Source: Asticcacaulis sp. AC402
GTDB taxonomy: Bacteria; Pseudomonadota; Alphaproteobacteria; Caulobacterales; Caulobacteraceae
NCBI RefSeq assembly: GCF_000495835.1
Contig: NZ_AWGC01000013.1
Span: forward strand, 186,001 to 250,000
DNA: 64,000 nucleotides
Direction: 5' to 3'
The notes beneath the pieces are model-generated. The model was given only the letters and a program-made list of their open reading frames with translations. It was not told where the DNA came from and made no database searches. This document shows, one piece after another, positions 15,536-25,317 of this stretch. A program made the position numbers and the translations under genes. Position 1 is the first letter of the stretch. Each line of letters begins with the position of its first letter.

Positions 15536-18500
15536 ATGGACGAACTCACCTCCCTCCACGTAACCAAGGATGCCCTGACCCGTGGCTTTGTCGCCGCGAC
15601 CGGCCACCGCGATTTCCTCCGCCTGCCCGAAGCGGAAAAGGCATTTCTGAGCCAGATCCTGGAGGACTTCGATCCTGAAGAGCTGCCAGGGCTTGATAAC
15701 CGCACGCTCAACACGCTGATTTCTGAATTCTGGCGCTTTGCCGACCGGCGCGCCAATGGTACGGAAACCCTGCGGCGCATTCGTCCGGCGACCACCGCAG
15801 ACGGCGAGGGAACGGCCTACGATCTGATCGAAATCGTGCAGAGTGATTCGCCATTCATCGTCGAAACCGTGATGGGCGAGTTGATCGACCAGGGGGTCTC
15901 GATCCGCTCCATGTTCCATCCGGTTGTTGTGTTGATGCGCGACAGCGATGGTCGCAGCGCCGCCTCTGGAACGGCGTACAAGGAATCGATGATGCTGATC
16001 GTCATCGAGCGTCAGTCGGCCGATCGACACAAGGCGATCCTGGCCGGCATTGACGCCAGCCTTCACGACCTGAAGCTGGCCGTGCACGATTTTCCGCGCA
16101 TGCAGAAGCTGCTCGCCGAGGAAATCGCCACCCTGGAAAAGTTGAGCGATGACAAAACCATTCGCCTCGATGAAGCCGTCCTGGCTGAGAATCTCGCCTT
16201 CCTGCATTGGGTTGACGAGAATCATTTTGTTTTCCTGGGAGCCCGCGGTTACACCTATCCGCGCGATGACGGCGGCGCCTATGCGCAGGAACAGCCGATG
16301 TACCAGCTCCAGGAAGGCTTCGGCGTTCTGCGCGATCCTACCCGCCAGATCCTGCGCCGCAGCAGCGAACCGGCTGTGCTGAGCCGGCAGATCCTTCACC
16401 AACTCGAGAACTCGGAGCCGGTGACCGTCGCCAAGGCCAATATCAAGTCACGCGTCCACCGCCGTGTCTATATGGACTATATCGGTATCAAGCGGTATGG
16501 CCCCGATGGCAAGCCGTCGGGCGAGGTCCGGTTCGTCGGGCTCTTCACCAGCGAAGCCTATGATCGGCCGGCATTCGAAGTGCCTCTCGTCCGGCGCAAG
16601 GCCCAGCACGTCCTTCATGAAGCCGCGGTCATGGGCCTTAGCGGTGGTTACAACGAAAAGCGGCTCAAAAACATCGTTGAAACCTATCCACGCGACGAAC
16701 TGTTCCAGATGACAGAGGATGAGTTGTTGCGCACAGCCCGTGGCATCTTGCACCTGAGTGATCGGCCGAGAGTCAAGTTGTTCACACGCAAGGATCCGTT
16801 CGACCGCTTTATCTCTGTGATGCTATACATTCCGCGCGAAATCTACCAGTCTCAGATGCAGATCAAGGCCGGTGAAATCCTGGCCACGGCCTATCTCGGC
16901 CGCGTTTCGGCATCGTACCCCTACGTTAACGACTCCCTGCTGTCGAGCATCCACTATATAATAGGCGTAACGCCGGGTGATCACTTCGATCCTGATATCG
17001 CCGACCTGGAAGCCGATATCGAGAATATCACCCGGTCCTGGCCGCAAAAACTTGTCGCCCTGGTCGAAGACACCGACATTACACAACGCACGTCCTTGCC
17101 GGCGGGCCTGAGTTGGGCGGGTCTGCGTTGGGACGATTGGGCAGCTGCTTTTCCAGTCGGGTACCAGGAACGTTTTGATCTGCCCGAGACCGTGGTCGAT
17201 ACGGCCTATCTGGCGGGCCTGTCGCCGGAGGCCCCGGTTAATGTCCGTGCCTATCAGCGCCTGGAAGATCTGGACTCTATCTTTTGCTTTAAGCTCTATA
17301 CGCGTGCTGATCGCGCCATTCCGTTGAGCGATATCCTTCCCGTGCTGGATCAAATGGGTCTCAAGACGTTGGAAGAATACGGTTTCAATGTCAAATCGTG
17401 GAACCTGGGCTGTTTGTGGGTCCACGAATTTATCATCCAGTTTCCTCCGGGTCCGCGCGCCGATTTCGCCGACTTCGGGCGTGAATTCCAGCAGATGATC
17501 CTCGCCCTGTGGTATCGTAAGACAGAAAGCGACGGCTTCAACGCCCTGACGATCAACGGCGCTTCGTGGCGTGAAATCGCCCTGTTGCGCGCGCTGTGCC
17601 GCTACCGCGTTCAGTCGGGCCTGGACCCATCGCCGGGAGTGCAACAGACTGCCCTGCGCGAAAACCCCAATGTCGCGGAAGCCTTGCTCCACCTGTTCAA
17701 TCTCAAATTCTCACCGGATCTGAAAGAGATCAAGCAGCGAAAACTCCTGGTCGAGGAAGCGGGCGAGCAGATCGAAACTCTGTTACAAAACGTTGCCACC
17801 CTGGACCATGACCGCGTTTTGCGTCGGCTTTACCTGCTGTTGAATGCCACGCGTCGCACCAACTATTTCCAGACCGACGCGGATCGCGAGCCAAAAACCT
17901 ATATTTCGTTCAAGGTGGCGTCGCGCGAACTAACCGACCTCCCCGAACCCAAGCCCTATCGCGAAATCTTCGTTTGGTCGCCACGAGTCGAAGGGGTTCA
18001 CCTGCGCTTTGGGCCCGTTGCGCGTGGCGGCCTGCGCTGGTCCGACCGCAAGGAGGATTTCCGCACCGAGGTCCTGGGTTTGGTCAAGGCTCAGCAGGTG
18101 AAGAACGCAGTCATTGTGCCCGTCGGATCGAAGGGCGGCTTTTTCCCGAAGCTCTTACCGCGGCCGGGCTCGCCCAATGCCACTCCGGACAATATCCGCA
18201 ACGAAGGCATCAAGGCCTATAAGGTCTTCCTGTCGGGCCTGCTGGATCTGACCGACAACCTTGATGCCAAAGGCAAGATCGTGCCACCGCCCCAGGTCGT
18301 GGCCTGGGACGATCCCGATCCTTACCTGGTCGTCGCAGCCGACAAGGGCACGGCTACCTTTTCCGACATCGCCAACGGTGTCGCGAGCGACTATGGCTTC
18401 TGGCTGGGCGACGCGTTCGCCTCGGGCGGCAGCGTTGGCTACGACCACAAAGCCATGGCGATTACGGCGCGCGGGGCCTGGGAAGCGGTTAAGCGTCACT

Positions 18501-20434
18501 TCCGTGAGCTTGGCAAGGATATCCAGTCCGAGGACTTCACGGTGGCGGGTGTCGGTGACATGTCGGGTGACGTCTTCGGCAACGGCATGCTCTTGTCGCC
18601 CCATATCAGGTTGGTGGCTGCTTTCGACCACCGTGACATCTTCCTCGATCCCAATCCCGACACCGCCAAATCCTTCTCCGAGCGCCAGCGCATGTTCGCC
18701 CTGCCGCGATCGTCGTGGCAGGACTACAATAAGTCACTGATTTCGCAGGGTGGCGGGGTATTTTCGCGCGGGCAGAAGTCGATTCCTCTGTCGCCTGAAG
18801 TCAAGGCCATGCTGGATCTGACGACCGACGCTGTGACGCCGTTTGAGTTGATGAACGCGATTTTGAAGGCGCGGGTCGAACTGCTCTATTTCGGCGGCAT
18901 CGGCACTTATGTGAAGTCTCCTGTCGAGAGTCATGTCGATGTCGGCGACAAGGCCAACGACGCCGTGCGCATCGACGGCAGCGAGGTTCGCGCCCGGGTG
19001 ATCGGGGAGGGCGCCAACCTGGCCCTGACCCAGGCGGGTCGAATTGTCTGCGCCGAGGTTGGCGTGCGGCTGAACACTGACGCCATTGACAATTCCGCCG
19101 GCGTCGATTGTTCCGACCACGAGGTCAATATCAAGGTTTTGCTGGGCCAGTTGACGGCGACCGGCCGGATGACCCTCGAGGCACGCAACAAGCTGCTGGC
19201 CGAAATGACCGATGAGGTCGCGTCGCACGTGCTGAAGCACAATTACGACCAGACCCTGGCATTGACGTTGCAGGAGGCGACGGCGGCGGACGACAACGCC
19301 AATGCCCAGGCTTTCATGACGGTGCTGGAAAAGCGCGGCCGGTTGGACCGCAAGGTGGAGGGCCTGCCGTCGAATTCGGCTTTGGAGGTTCGGCGCGGTC
19401 GGGGCAGGGGCCTTACGCGACCGGAACTGGCCGTGGTCATGGCGTATGGCAAGCTGGTGCTGTTCGACGATATCGTGGCGTCCGGCGCACCGGATGATGC
19501 CGACCTGGAGTCGGTATTGATCGACTATTTCCCCGATGCCCTGCACCACTATGCGGCGGATATACGCAAACACCGCCTGCAGCGTGAGATTATCGCGACT
19601 GTGTTGGCGAATGACATTGTCAATGTCACAGGTCCCAGCTTCCCGACGCGGGTGCTTAAGGGCGCGGGCGTCGACGTCGAAGCCTTTGTCTATGCCTTTG
19701 CCGCGGCATGGAGACTTTTCGGCATTTCCGTGCTTTGGGCGGAGGTATCGGCCCTGGACGCCAAGGTGCCGGCGGCGGCCCAGACCGGGCTTTATCGTGA
19801 CCTGTCGGGTTTTGTCCGGCGCCAGACCTACTGGATCGCTCGCCGGTTCTCGCAGACGCCGGGGTCTCTGAATTCGCGGATAAAGCCCTATGCTGAGGGT
19901 GTGACCGAACTTGTCGGTTTAGGAGAAAGCGCTTTGAGCGAACCGGTCAAGGCGCGCTTGGCGGTTCGGGCCGCTGAACTGACCGCGTTGGGTGCACCGG
20001 CAGACCTCGCCCGCCGTGTGGTGTTAATGTCTGTGTTCCACCATGCAGTCGATATCATCGACCTGGCGGGCGGCCCCAAGAAGCCGTTAGACAAGACGGC
20101 TGAGCTTTATGCCCTGACGGGCGACCGGTTCGGCTTCGACCGTCTGACAGAGGGGGCGGGATCTTTGACCAGCGCCGACCCATGGGATCGGATGGCGACG
20201 CGGCGTTTGATCGAGGATGTGCTGACCGAGCAAAAAGCGGTGGTCAAGGCTATGATGTCGCGCATGTCTCCGTCAGAGTCGCCGCAGCAGATCATTGAGA
20301 CCTGGGAAGGTGAGAATGCTGCTATGGTGCAGTCGTTGCAGTCGATGATCGCCGACATGCAAACGGGCGGTTGGAGTTTCGCCAAACTGACGATCGTTAA
20401 TGCCGTGCTGCGGGAGTGGGTGGGTAAGCTTTGA
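15536..20434 (+). CDS. gdhZ: NAD-dependent glutamate dehydrogenase, large 180-kDa class
   Basis: This enzyme oxidatively deaminates glutamate to 2-oxoglutarate and ammonia with NAD+. It has 1632 residues, close to the Caulobacter GdhZ size. N-terminal regulatory ACT-like regions cover about the first 700 residues. The catalytic domain follows, with GPVARGGLRWSDRKEDFRTE near residue 825-845 and the VPVGSKGGFFPK lysine region just after. The start is the ATG at 15536 with AAGGAAA upstream; the frame is open 15 codons further but without a good site. In Caulobacter GdhZ also links glutamate metabolism to FtsZ disassembly, which is known there and only inferred here. It is monocistronic. Confidence 0.96.
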   Translation: MDELTSLHVTKDALTRGFVAATGHRDFLRLPEAEKAFLSQILEDFDPEELPGLDNRTLNTLISEFWRFADRRANGTETLRRIRPATTADGEGTAYDLIEIVQSDSPFIVETVMGELIDQGVSIRSMFHPVVVLMRDSDGRSAASGTAYKESMMLIVIERQSADRHKAILAGIDASLHDLKLAVHDFPRMQKLLAEEIATLEKLSDDKTIRLDEAVLAENLAFLHWVDENHFVFLGARGYTYPRDDGGAYAQEQPMYQLQEGFGVLRDPTRQILRRSSEPAVLSRQILHQLENSEPVTVAKANIKSRVHRRVYMDYIGIKRYGPDGKPSGEVRFVGLFTSEAYDRPAFEVPLVRRKAQHVLHEAAVMGLSGGYNEKRLKNIVETYPRDELFQMTEDELLRTARGILHLSDRPRVKLFTRKDPFDRFISVMLYIPREIYQSQMQIKAGEILATAYLGRVSASYPYVNDSLLSSIHYIIGVTPGDHFDPDIADLEADIENITRSWPQKLVALVEDTDITQRTSLPAGLSWAGLRWDDWAAAFPVGYQERFDLPETVVDTAYLAGLSPEAPVNVRAYQRLEDLDSIFCFKLYTRADRAIPLSDILPVLDQMGLKTLEEYGFNVKSWNLGCLWVHEFIIQFPPGPRADFADFGREFQQMILALWYRKTESDGFNALTINGASWREIALLRALCRYRVQSGLDPSPGVQQTALRENPNVAEALLHLFNLKFSPDLKEIKQRKLLVEEAGEQIETLLQNVATLDHDRVLRRLYLLLNATRRTNYFQTDADREPKTYISFKVASRELTDLPEPKPYREIFVWSPRVEGVHLRFGPVARGGLRWSDRKEDFRTEVLGLVKAQQVKNAVIVPVGSKGGFFPKLLPRPGSPNATPDNIRNEGIKAYKVFLSGLLDLTDNLDAKGKIVPPPQVVAWDDPDPYLVVAADKGTATFSDIANGVASDYGFWLGDAFASGGSVGYDHKAMAITARGAWEAVKRHFRELGKDIQSEDFTVAGVGDMSGDVFGNGMLLSPHIRLVAAFDHRDIFLDPNPDTAKSFSERQRMFALPRSSWQDYNKSLISQGGGVFSRGQKSIPLSPEVKAMLDLTTDAVTPFELMNAILKARVELLYFGGIGTYVKSPVESHVDVGDKANDAVRIDGSEVRARVIGEGANLALTQAGRIVCAEVGVRLNTDAIDNSAGVDCSDHEVNIKVLLGQLTATGRMTLEARNKLLAEMTDEVASHVLKHNYDQTLALTLQEATAADDNANAQAFMTVLEKRGRLDRKVEGLPSNSALEVRRGRGRGLTRPELAVVMAYGKLVLFDDIVASGAPDDADLESVLIDYFPDALHHYAADIRKHRLQREIIATVLANDIVNVTGPSFPTRVLKGAGVDVEAFVYAFAAAWRLFGISVLWAEVSALDAKVPAAAQTGLYRDLSGFVRRQTYWIARRFSQTPGSLNSRIKPYAEGVTELVGLGESALSEPVKARLAVRAAELTALGAPADLARRVVLMSVFHHAVDIIDLAGGPKKPLDKTAELYALTGDRFGFDRLTEGAGSLTSADPWDRMATRRLIEDVLTEQKAVVKAMMSRMSPSESPQQIIETWEGENAAMVQSLQSMIADMQTGGWSFAKLTIVNAVLREWVGKL

Positions 20435-20526
20435 GGCTGGCAGAAAAGACGCTTCTGTAATAACCGCGACATTTGAAGTATCAGAAAGCCCCTCATCCGA
20501 TCGCGTTCACTTCGATCCGCTCTCGT

Positions 20527-20550
20527 CCTCTCCCCGTAAACCGGGAGAGG
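20527..20550. repeat. CCTCTCCC/GGGAGAGG hairpin between gdhZ and nfu
   Basis: Perfect 8-bp arms CCTCTCCC and GGGAGAGG surround an 8-base loop. They follow a CCCCTCATCC segment, a type of short intergenic repeat common in alphaproteobacteria. It could end gdhZ transcription, although the T-run is missing. Confidence 0.55.
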
Positions 20551-20629
20551 AAAGAATGGCTTCACCATAGACTCTTGCCAATGCGCTGTTTTGCGCCCAT
20601 TTAGCGCTTGAGTTATAAGGGTAGCCATC

Positions 20630-21196
20630 ATGTTCATCCAGACCGAAGCCACGCCCAATCCCGACGTCATCAAGTTCCTGCCCGGTCAGACTGTCCTGGC
20701 CACGGGCACGAAGCAGTTCGTCACCGAGGACGAGGCCAAGGTCTCGCCCTTGGCCGAAGCGTTGTTCAAGATTGATGGCGTATCCGCCCTGTTCTTCGGT
20801 TCAGACTTCCTGACCGTGCGCCGCGATCCGGATGCCACGCTCATCTGGGCTCAGTTGAAACCGCCGATCCTCGCAGCCATCATGGACTTCTATACGTCTG
20901 GTCAGCCCATCATGCGCGAAACCGAGATCAGGACGGAAACTGTCTATGAAGGCGAACTCGGTCAGATTGTCGCCGAGATAAAGGCGTTGCTTGATACCCG
21001 AGTGCGTCCGGCTGTCGCGCAGGACGGTGGCGACATAGAGTTCGACAGTTTCGACATGGAATCCGGGACACTCTACCTGCACATGCGCGGTGCCTGCGCT
21101 GGCTGTCCGTCGTCATCCGCCACCCTGCGCCAGGGCGTTGAATCCCTGATGAAGCACTATGTACCGGAAGTGCGCCAGATCGAGGCGGTCCTCTGA
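20630..21196 (+). CDS. Nfu/NifU-like Fe-S cluster carrier
   Basis: This protein carries Fe-S clusters to apoproteins. It has 188 residues. The Nfu N-terminal domain (about 1-88) starts MFIQTEATPNPDVIKFLPG. The C-terminal NifU-like domain (about 108-180) has the cluster-binding CAGC (Cys156, Cys159) and the QDGGDIEF motif. It heads a run nfu-tsaB-rimI-fur, and its stop codon overlaps the unusual tsaB start. Delivering clusters to nearby MiaB would be consistent with its position, but that is inference. Confidence 0.94.
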   Translation: MFIQTEATPNPDVIKFLPGQTVLATGTKQFVTEDEAKVSPLAEALFKIDGVSALFFGSDFLTVRRDPDATLIWAQLKPPILAAIMDFYTSGQPIMRETEIRTETVYEGELGQIVAEIKALLDTRVRPAVAQDGGDIEFDSFDMESGTLYLHMRGACAGCPSSSATLRQGVESLMKHYVPEVRQIEAVL

Positions 21197-21837
21197 GTAC
21201 CGTCCTCGTCATCGACACTGCGCTGAACGCCTGTCAGGCTGGGCTGTTCAGGGGGGGAGATGTTGTTGTTAAAGCTACCGATCCGATGCTGCGTGGGCAT
21301 CAGGAACGCCTGCCGGTCATGGTGGCCGAACTATTTCGTGATGCCGACCTGACCCCGCGCGATCTGACGCATGTCGGCGTGACGCTTGGCCCGGGCTCGT
21401 TCTCGGGTTTGCGCGTCGGCCTGTCCTTCGCCAAGGGCCTGGCCTTGGGCCTGGGTCTTGCCTTAAAAGGTGTGGGCACACTGGAAGCCCTGACAGCGCA
21501 TCCAGCGCTGGAAGGTCGGGAGGCGGTAGCCGTAATCAGTGGCGGGCGTGGAAGTTTCTATATCCGGAGAGGTCTACACGCGCCACAGGCGATAGGTTTT
21601 GCAGACTTGCAAAACCTGTGCGATATCAGAGTTTTAACCGGACCGGCGATGAATGAGGTAAGACCCCACTTTCCTGAAGCCGAGGCTTTTCCTCAGGACT
21701 GGCCGGCGTTGGAGGCCCTGGCGGCCTTGACGATGTTACCGGGGCATGACGACCTGACGCCGCAGTACATGCGGGGTGCGGATGCGGTGGCGTCGATGCG
21801 TGGCATCATCGTCCTGGCGCCGCAGGTTACGGCATGA
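21193..21837 (+). CDS. tsaB: TsaB, tRNA threonylcarbamoyladenosine complex subunit, with an apparent CTG start
   Basis: TsaB is the inactive ASKHA-fold partner that supports TsaD in making t6A37 in tRNA. The frame carries the conserved VLVIDTAL N-terminus and GVTLGPGSFSGLRVG. The first ATG (21286) would remove about 31 residues, including that motif. From the in-frame stop at 21139 there is no ATG, GTG or TTG before 21286. A CTG at 21193 overlaps the nfu stop (CTGA) and has GAGG about 7 bases upstream. I therefore call 21193 as the start, giving 214 residues. A sequencing error is the main alternative. It overlaps rimI by 4 bp. Confidence 0.85.
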   Translation: MSTVLVIDTALNACQAGLFRGGDVVVKATDPMLRGHQERLPVMVAELFRDADLTPRDLTHVGVTLGPGSFSGLRVGLSFAKGLALGLGLALKGVGTLEALTAHPALEGREAVAVISGGRGSFYIRRGLHAPQAIGFADLQNLCDIRVLTGPAMNEVRPHFPEAEAFPQDWPALEALAALTMLPGHDDLTPQYMRGADAVASMRGIIVLAPQVTA

Positions 21838-22280
21838 CGGTTATCCGCCAGCTTAATGCGCCCTGCACGCAACTGGAGTATATCCACTCTCGCTGTTTCG
21901 ACTACGGTTGGAGCGCAGGTGTGTTCGCCGACCTTCTTATCAAGCCGCACCACCGCACCTATGTCTTTGAGGCGCAAGGCGACGTGGTGAGTTTCGTGGT
22001 CATGGCGGTGGTGGGGGGTGAAGGCGAAATCCTGACCCTTGCCACAGATCCGTCCTACCAAAACAAGGGGCTGGCGCGGATGCTGCTGGTTCAGGTGATT
22101 GCGGCCTTGCGGGCCGAAGGTGCTGATAGTCTGTTCCTGGAATGCGCCACGGACAATGTCTTTGCTTTGCGACTTTACGAATCCTGCGGGTTTAAACGGG
22201 CGGGTCGACGCAAGGCCTATTACTCACGCAAGGACAGTGAGCCTGTGGATGCACATATACTAAGGCTTGCGCTCCATTAG
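21834..22280 (+). CDS. rimI: RimI-type GNAT N-acetyltransferase
   Basis: RimI acetylates the N-terminal alanine of ribosomal protein bS18 in E. coli; relatives act on other N-termini. It has 148 residues. The GNAT fold shows LTLATDPSYQNKGLARMLL, where QNKGLA is the acetyl-CoA-binding Q/RxxGxA motif, and CATDNVFALRLYESCGFKRAGRRKAYY is typical of RimI. It overlaps tsaB by 4 bp; tsaB-rimI pairing is common and supports the name. The exact substrate is not evident from sequence. Confidence 0.9.
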   Translation: MTVIRQLNAPCTQLEYIHSRCFDYGWSAGVFADLLIKPHHRTYVFEAQGDVVSFVVMAVVGGEGEILTLATDPSYQNKGLARMLLVQVIAALRAEGADSLFLECATDNVFALRLYESCGFKRAGRRKAYYSRKDSEPVDAHILRLALH

Positions 22281-22351
22281 GCAAAGCCTTACATTTATTG
22301 GCATCGCGTTCTAGCGCGTCGCAAAAACACGACCGGTCAGGGAGCATCCGC

Positions 22352-22765
22352 ATGGATCCCATTGAGAAACAGTGTATCGAAAAAGGCATGCGGATGACCG
22401 ATCAGCGCCGGGTTGTGGCGCGTGTGCTGTCGCAAGCGCAGGACCATCCCGACGTTGAGGAGTTGTACCATCGTGCCGCCGCGGTCGATCCCAACATTTC
22501 GCTCGCCACGGTTTACCGCACGGTGCGCCTTTTCGAAGAGGCAGGGGTTGTCGAGCGTCATGATTTTGGCGACGGCCGTTCGCGTTATGAACAGGCCGGC
22601 GATGATCATCACGACCACTTGATCAACATCAAGACCGGTCAGGTCGTCGAGTTCTTCGACAAGGACATCGAGATCATGAAGGAAGCTCTGGCCCAGAAGC
22701 TGGGCTACAAACTGGTCGGCCACAAGCTCGAGCTTTACGGCGTTCCTTTGGAAGAAGAGAAATAA
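22352..22765 (+). CDS. fur: Fur-family ferric uptake regulator
   Basis: This is an iron-dependent transcriptional repressor. It has 137 residues from the ATG at 22352, with AGGGA upstream. The winged-helix recognition segment ISLATVYRTVRLFEEAGVV lies at about 49-67. The metal-site motif HHDH is at 86-89, followed by the dimerisation domain. It has a single cysteine (Cys8) and no C-terminal CxxC zinc pair, unlike E. coli Fur. The lack of an Irr-type heme motif favours Fur over Irr. It lies 71 bp after rimI and so may have its own promoter. Confidence 0.92.
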   Translation: MDPIEKQCIEKGMRMTDQRRVVARVLSQAQDHPDVEELYHRAAAVDPNISLATVYRTVRLFEEAGVVERHDFGDGRSRYEQAGDDHHDHLINIKTGQVVEFFDKDIEIMKEALAQKLGYKLVGHKLELYGVPLEEEK

Positions 22766-22770
22766 GGTCA

Positions 22771-22868
22771 GGGGCTGACAAGCGAAGGTTTGCCGCATGG
22801 CAAACTTTAGGAAATCAGCCCGGCGGTGCGATATCCGCACCGAACGCCCTAAGCCAGCCATGCGGCGG
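22771..22868 (+). repeat. Family-2 intergenic repeat, copy 2
   Basis: It begins 5 bp after fur. It contains the hairpin GTTTGCC-GCAT-GGCAAAC, then AAATCAGCCCGGCGGTGCGA, GAACGCCC and GCCATGCGGCGG, matching the order of copy 1 at 4807-4899. Confidence 0.78.
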
Positions 22869-22920
22869 GTGAGCGCGGCGTCCCGGGCTTCTTGATGTTC
22901 ACCCGAATAATCACTGGGGA

Positions 22921-22950
22921 GTTATGGGGTACAGGGGCCCGAGGCCCCTG
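22921..22950 (+). terminator. G/C-rich hairpin before miaB (ATGGGGT-hairpin unit)
   Basis: A perfect CAGGGGCC-CGA-GGCCCCTG stem is preceded by TTATGGGGT and followed within 20 bp by a T-run. Similar units (TATGGGGT, then a G-C hairpin) occur at 8939-8965 and 63807-63835, and in diverged, inverted form near 4984-5008. It may terminate fur transcription. Confidence 0.6.
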
Positions 22951-22993
22951 GCTCTTATTGCTTTTTTCAATGGAAAACTCCATAAGGCCCAGC

Positions 22994-24352
22994 ATGAACG
23001 CCCCTTTGAAGAAGCTGCATATTAAAACCTACGGCTGTCAGATGAACGTCTACGACAGCGAGCGCATGATCGATATCCTGCGTCCGCTGGGCTATGAGGT
23101 CTCCGACACTGCCGATGGCGCTGACCTGGTCCTGCTCAACACCTGCCATATCCGTGAAAAGGCGGCCGAGAAGGTCTATTCCGAGATCGGCCGGCTGAAG
23201 GAACTGCGCGGCGAAAAAGAAGCCCGCGGCGAGGGCCGGATGACCATCGCCGTCGCGGGTTGCGTCGCCCAGGCCGAGGGCGTCGAGATCATGCACCGCG
23301 CCCCGGCCGTTGACCTGGTCATCGGCCCCCAGGCCTACCACCAGTTACCCGAACTGATCGCCCGCACCCATCGTTCCAAAGGCGAGCGTCTGGCTGCAGA
23401 TTTTGCGCCGGAAGCCAAGTTCGACGCCCTGACCAACGACCGCGCCGTGACTGGCCCCGCCGCCTTTCTGACCGTTCAGGAAGGCTGCGACAAATTCTGT
23501 ACCTTCTGCGTAGTGCCCTATACGCGTGGCGCCGAATGGTCACGTCCGGTCGCGGCTATTCTAGACGAAGCCCGAGGACTTGCGGCCAAGGGCGTCCGTG
23601 AGTTGACCCTGCTCGGCCAGAACGTCAATGCGTTCAACGGCGTCGGCGCCGATGGTCAACCCTCGACCCTGGCGCGGCTGATGTATGGCCTGGCCGACAT
23701 AGCCGGCATCGACCGTCTGCGCTACACCACCTCGCACCCCAACGACATGGGTGATGACCTCATCGCAGCCCACCGTGACCTGGGCGCTGTCATGCCGTAT
23801 CTCCACCTGCCGGTGCAGTCCGGCAGCGATAAGATCCTGCGTGCCATGAACCGCAAACACGGCCGCCAGGCCTATTTTGACCTGATCGCGCGCATCAGGG
23901 CAGCCCGGCCCGACCTGGCCCTGTCCGGCGACTTCATCGTCGGCTTCCCCGGTGAGACCGACAAGGATTTCCAAGACACGCTCGACCTGGTTCGTCAGGT
24001 CGGCTACGCCTCGGCCTTCACCTTCAAGTATTCGCCGCGCCCGGGCACCCCCGCCGCCGCCATGCCCGGCCAGGTGCCGGAAGCCGTTATGGATGAACGC
24101 CTGCAAACCCTGAACGCACTGATCATGGAGCAGCAACAGGCTTTCAAAACCACCCTGGTCGGCAAGACCCTGAACATCCTGTTCGAAAAACGTGGCCGTT
24201 TTGGCAACCAGGCCATCGGCCGCTCGCCGTACCTGCAATCGGTCTATGTCGAGGACGCTGCCCACCTGATTGGTCAGATCGTTCCGATCCGGATCAAAGC
24301 CGTCGGCAACAATTCACTGCAGGGCGCCCTGCTTGAAACTGTCTCCGCATGA
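22994..24352 (+). CDS. miaB: MiaB, tRNA-2-methylthio-N6-dimethylallyladenosine synthase
   Basis: MiaB is a radical-SAM enzyme that adds the 2-methylthio group to i6A37 of tRNA. It has 452 residues from the ATG at 22994, preceded by AAGG at 7 bases; the frame is open 34 codons further, but the family start is here. Auxiliary-cluster cysteines are Cys15, Cys51 and Cys90. The radical-SAM motif GCDKFCTFC has Cys165, Cys169 and Cys172. A C-terminal TRAM domain includes [21 protein letters not shown]-like sequence. It overlaps phoH by 4 bp and heads miaB-phoH-ybeY-corC-lnt. Confidence 0.96.
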   Translation: MNAPLKKLHIKTYGCQMNVYDSERMIDILRPLGYEVSDTADGADLVLLNTCHIREKAAEKVYSEIGRLKELRGEKEARGEGRMTIAVAGCVAQAEGVEIMHRAPAVDLVIGPQAYHQLPELIARTHRSKGERLAADFAPEAKFDALTNDRAVTGPAAFLTVQEGCDKFCTFCVVPYTRGAEWSRPVAAILDEARGLAAKGVRELTLLGQNVNAFNGVGADGQPSTLARLMYGLADIAGIDRLRYTTSHPNDMGDDLIAAHRDLGAVMPYLHLPVQSGSDKILRAMNRKHGRQAYFDLIARIRAARPDLALSGDFIVGFPGETDKDFQDTLDLVRQVGYASAFTFKYSPRPGTPAAAMPGQVPEAVMDERLQTLNALIMEQQQAFKTTLVGKTLNILFEKRGRFGNQAIGRSPYLQSVYVEDAAHLIGQIVPIRIKAVGNNSLQGALLETVSA

Positions 24353-25317
24353 CGTCTGCAAAAGAAGACTTCGTTACCCTGACCGATGCCTGTGTTCTGG
24401 CCGTAGCCGGACCCACCGAACGTTACCTCGCCATGCTGGAGGGTGCGTTCAAGGTTCTGGTTGAAATGCCGGGAGGCGGCCTGATCGTGTCCGGCGACGC
24501 ACGGGCGCGGCAAAAGGCGCGCGCCGTTATCGTCGCCTTGAGCGACCTGTACGACCGCGGCATCGAAATCAGCGAGACCGATGTCCGCCGTCTGATCGAA
24601 CAGCCTGCGTCGTCAGCCGATGCGGTAACCCCGCCCGTGGACCAACGTAACACCGTGATCATGGGCCGACGCGGCGCCATCGTGGCCAAGACCGCCGGCC
24701 AGGCAGCCTATCTCCGCGAGCTGGCCGACAAGGACCTGGTCTTCGCCATGGGTCCGGCTGGGTCCGGCAAGACCTTTCTGGCCGTTGCCCATGGTGTCTC
24801 CCTGTTGCTTTCGCGCAAGGTCGACAAGCTGATCATCACCCGTCCGGCTGTCGAAGCCGGTGAGCGCCTGGGGTTCCTGCCCGGCGACCTGAATGAGAAG
24901 ATCGACCCGTACCTGACGCCGATCTGGGGGGCCCTGGACGATATTCTTGGCGCCCAGGTCCTGGCCAAAAAGCGCGAAACCAAGGAGATCGAGGTTGCGC
25001 CCCTGGCCTATATGCGCGGCCGGACTCTGAACTACGCCTATGTCATCATTGACGAGGCCCAGAACACAACGCGTATGCAAATGAAGATGTTCCTGACCCG
25101 GTTGGGCGAAGGCTCCAGGATGGTGGTCACCGGCGACCCGTCCCAGGTCGACCTGCCGAACAAGGCTGACAGCGGTCTGACCCATGCGGTTGGCCTGCTG
25201 GTTACCGTCAAGGGTGTCGGTGTCACGGAACTGACGGCCGATGACATCGTCCGTCACGAACTGGTAGCGCGCATTGTCCGCGCCTACGACAATGAACACA
25301 AAAACAGTTTCTCCTGA
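24349..25317 (+). CDS. PhoH-like (YbeZ-type) ATPase
   Basis: PhoH-like proteins are P-loop ATPases/helicases associated with the YbeY RNase. It has 322 residues with Walker A GPAGSGKT at 135-142, a Walker B region VIIDEAQN, and [13 protein letters not shown], typical of the family. The first 100 residues hold the KH-like N-terminal part. It sits between miaB and ybeY, overlapping miaB by 4 bp and ybeY by 1 bp, which fits a PhoH-YbeY functional pair in rRNA maturation. Confidence 0.94.
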   Translation: MTSAKEDFVTLTDACVLAVAGPTERYLAMLEGAFKVLVEMPGGGLIVSGDARARQKARAVIVALSDLYDRGIEISETDVRRLIEQPASSADAVTPPVDQRNTVIMGRRGAIVAKTAGQAAYLRELADKDLVFAMGPAGSGKTFLAVAHGVSLLLSRKVDKLIITRPAVEAGERLGFLPGDLNEKIDPYLTPIWGALDDILGAQVLAKKRETKEIEVAPLAYMRGRTLNYAYVIIDEAQNTTRMQMKMFLTRLGEGSRMVVTGDPSQVDLPNKADSGLTHAVGLLVTVKGVGVTELTADDIVRHELVARIVRAYDNEHKNSFS

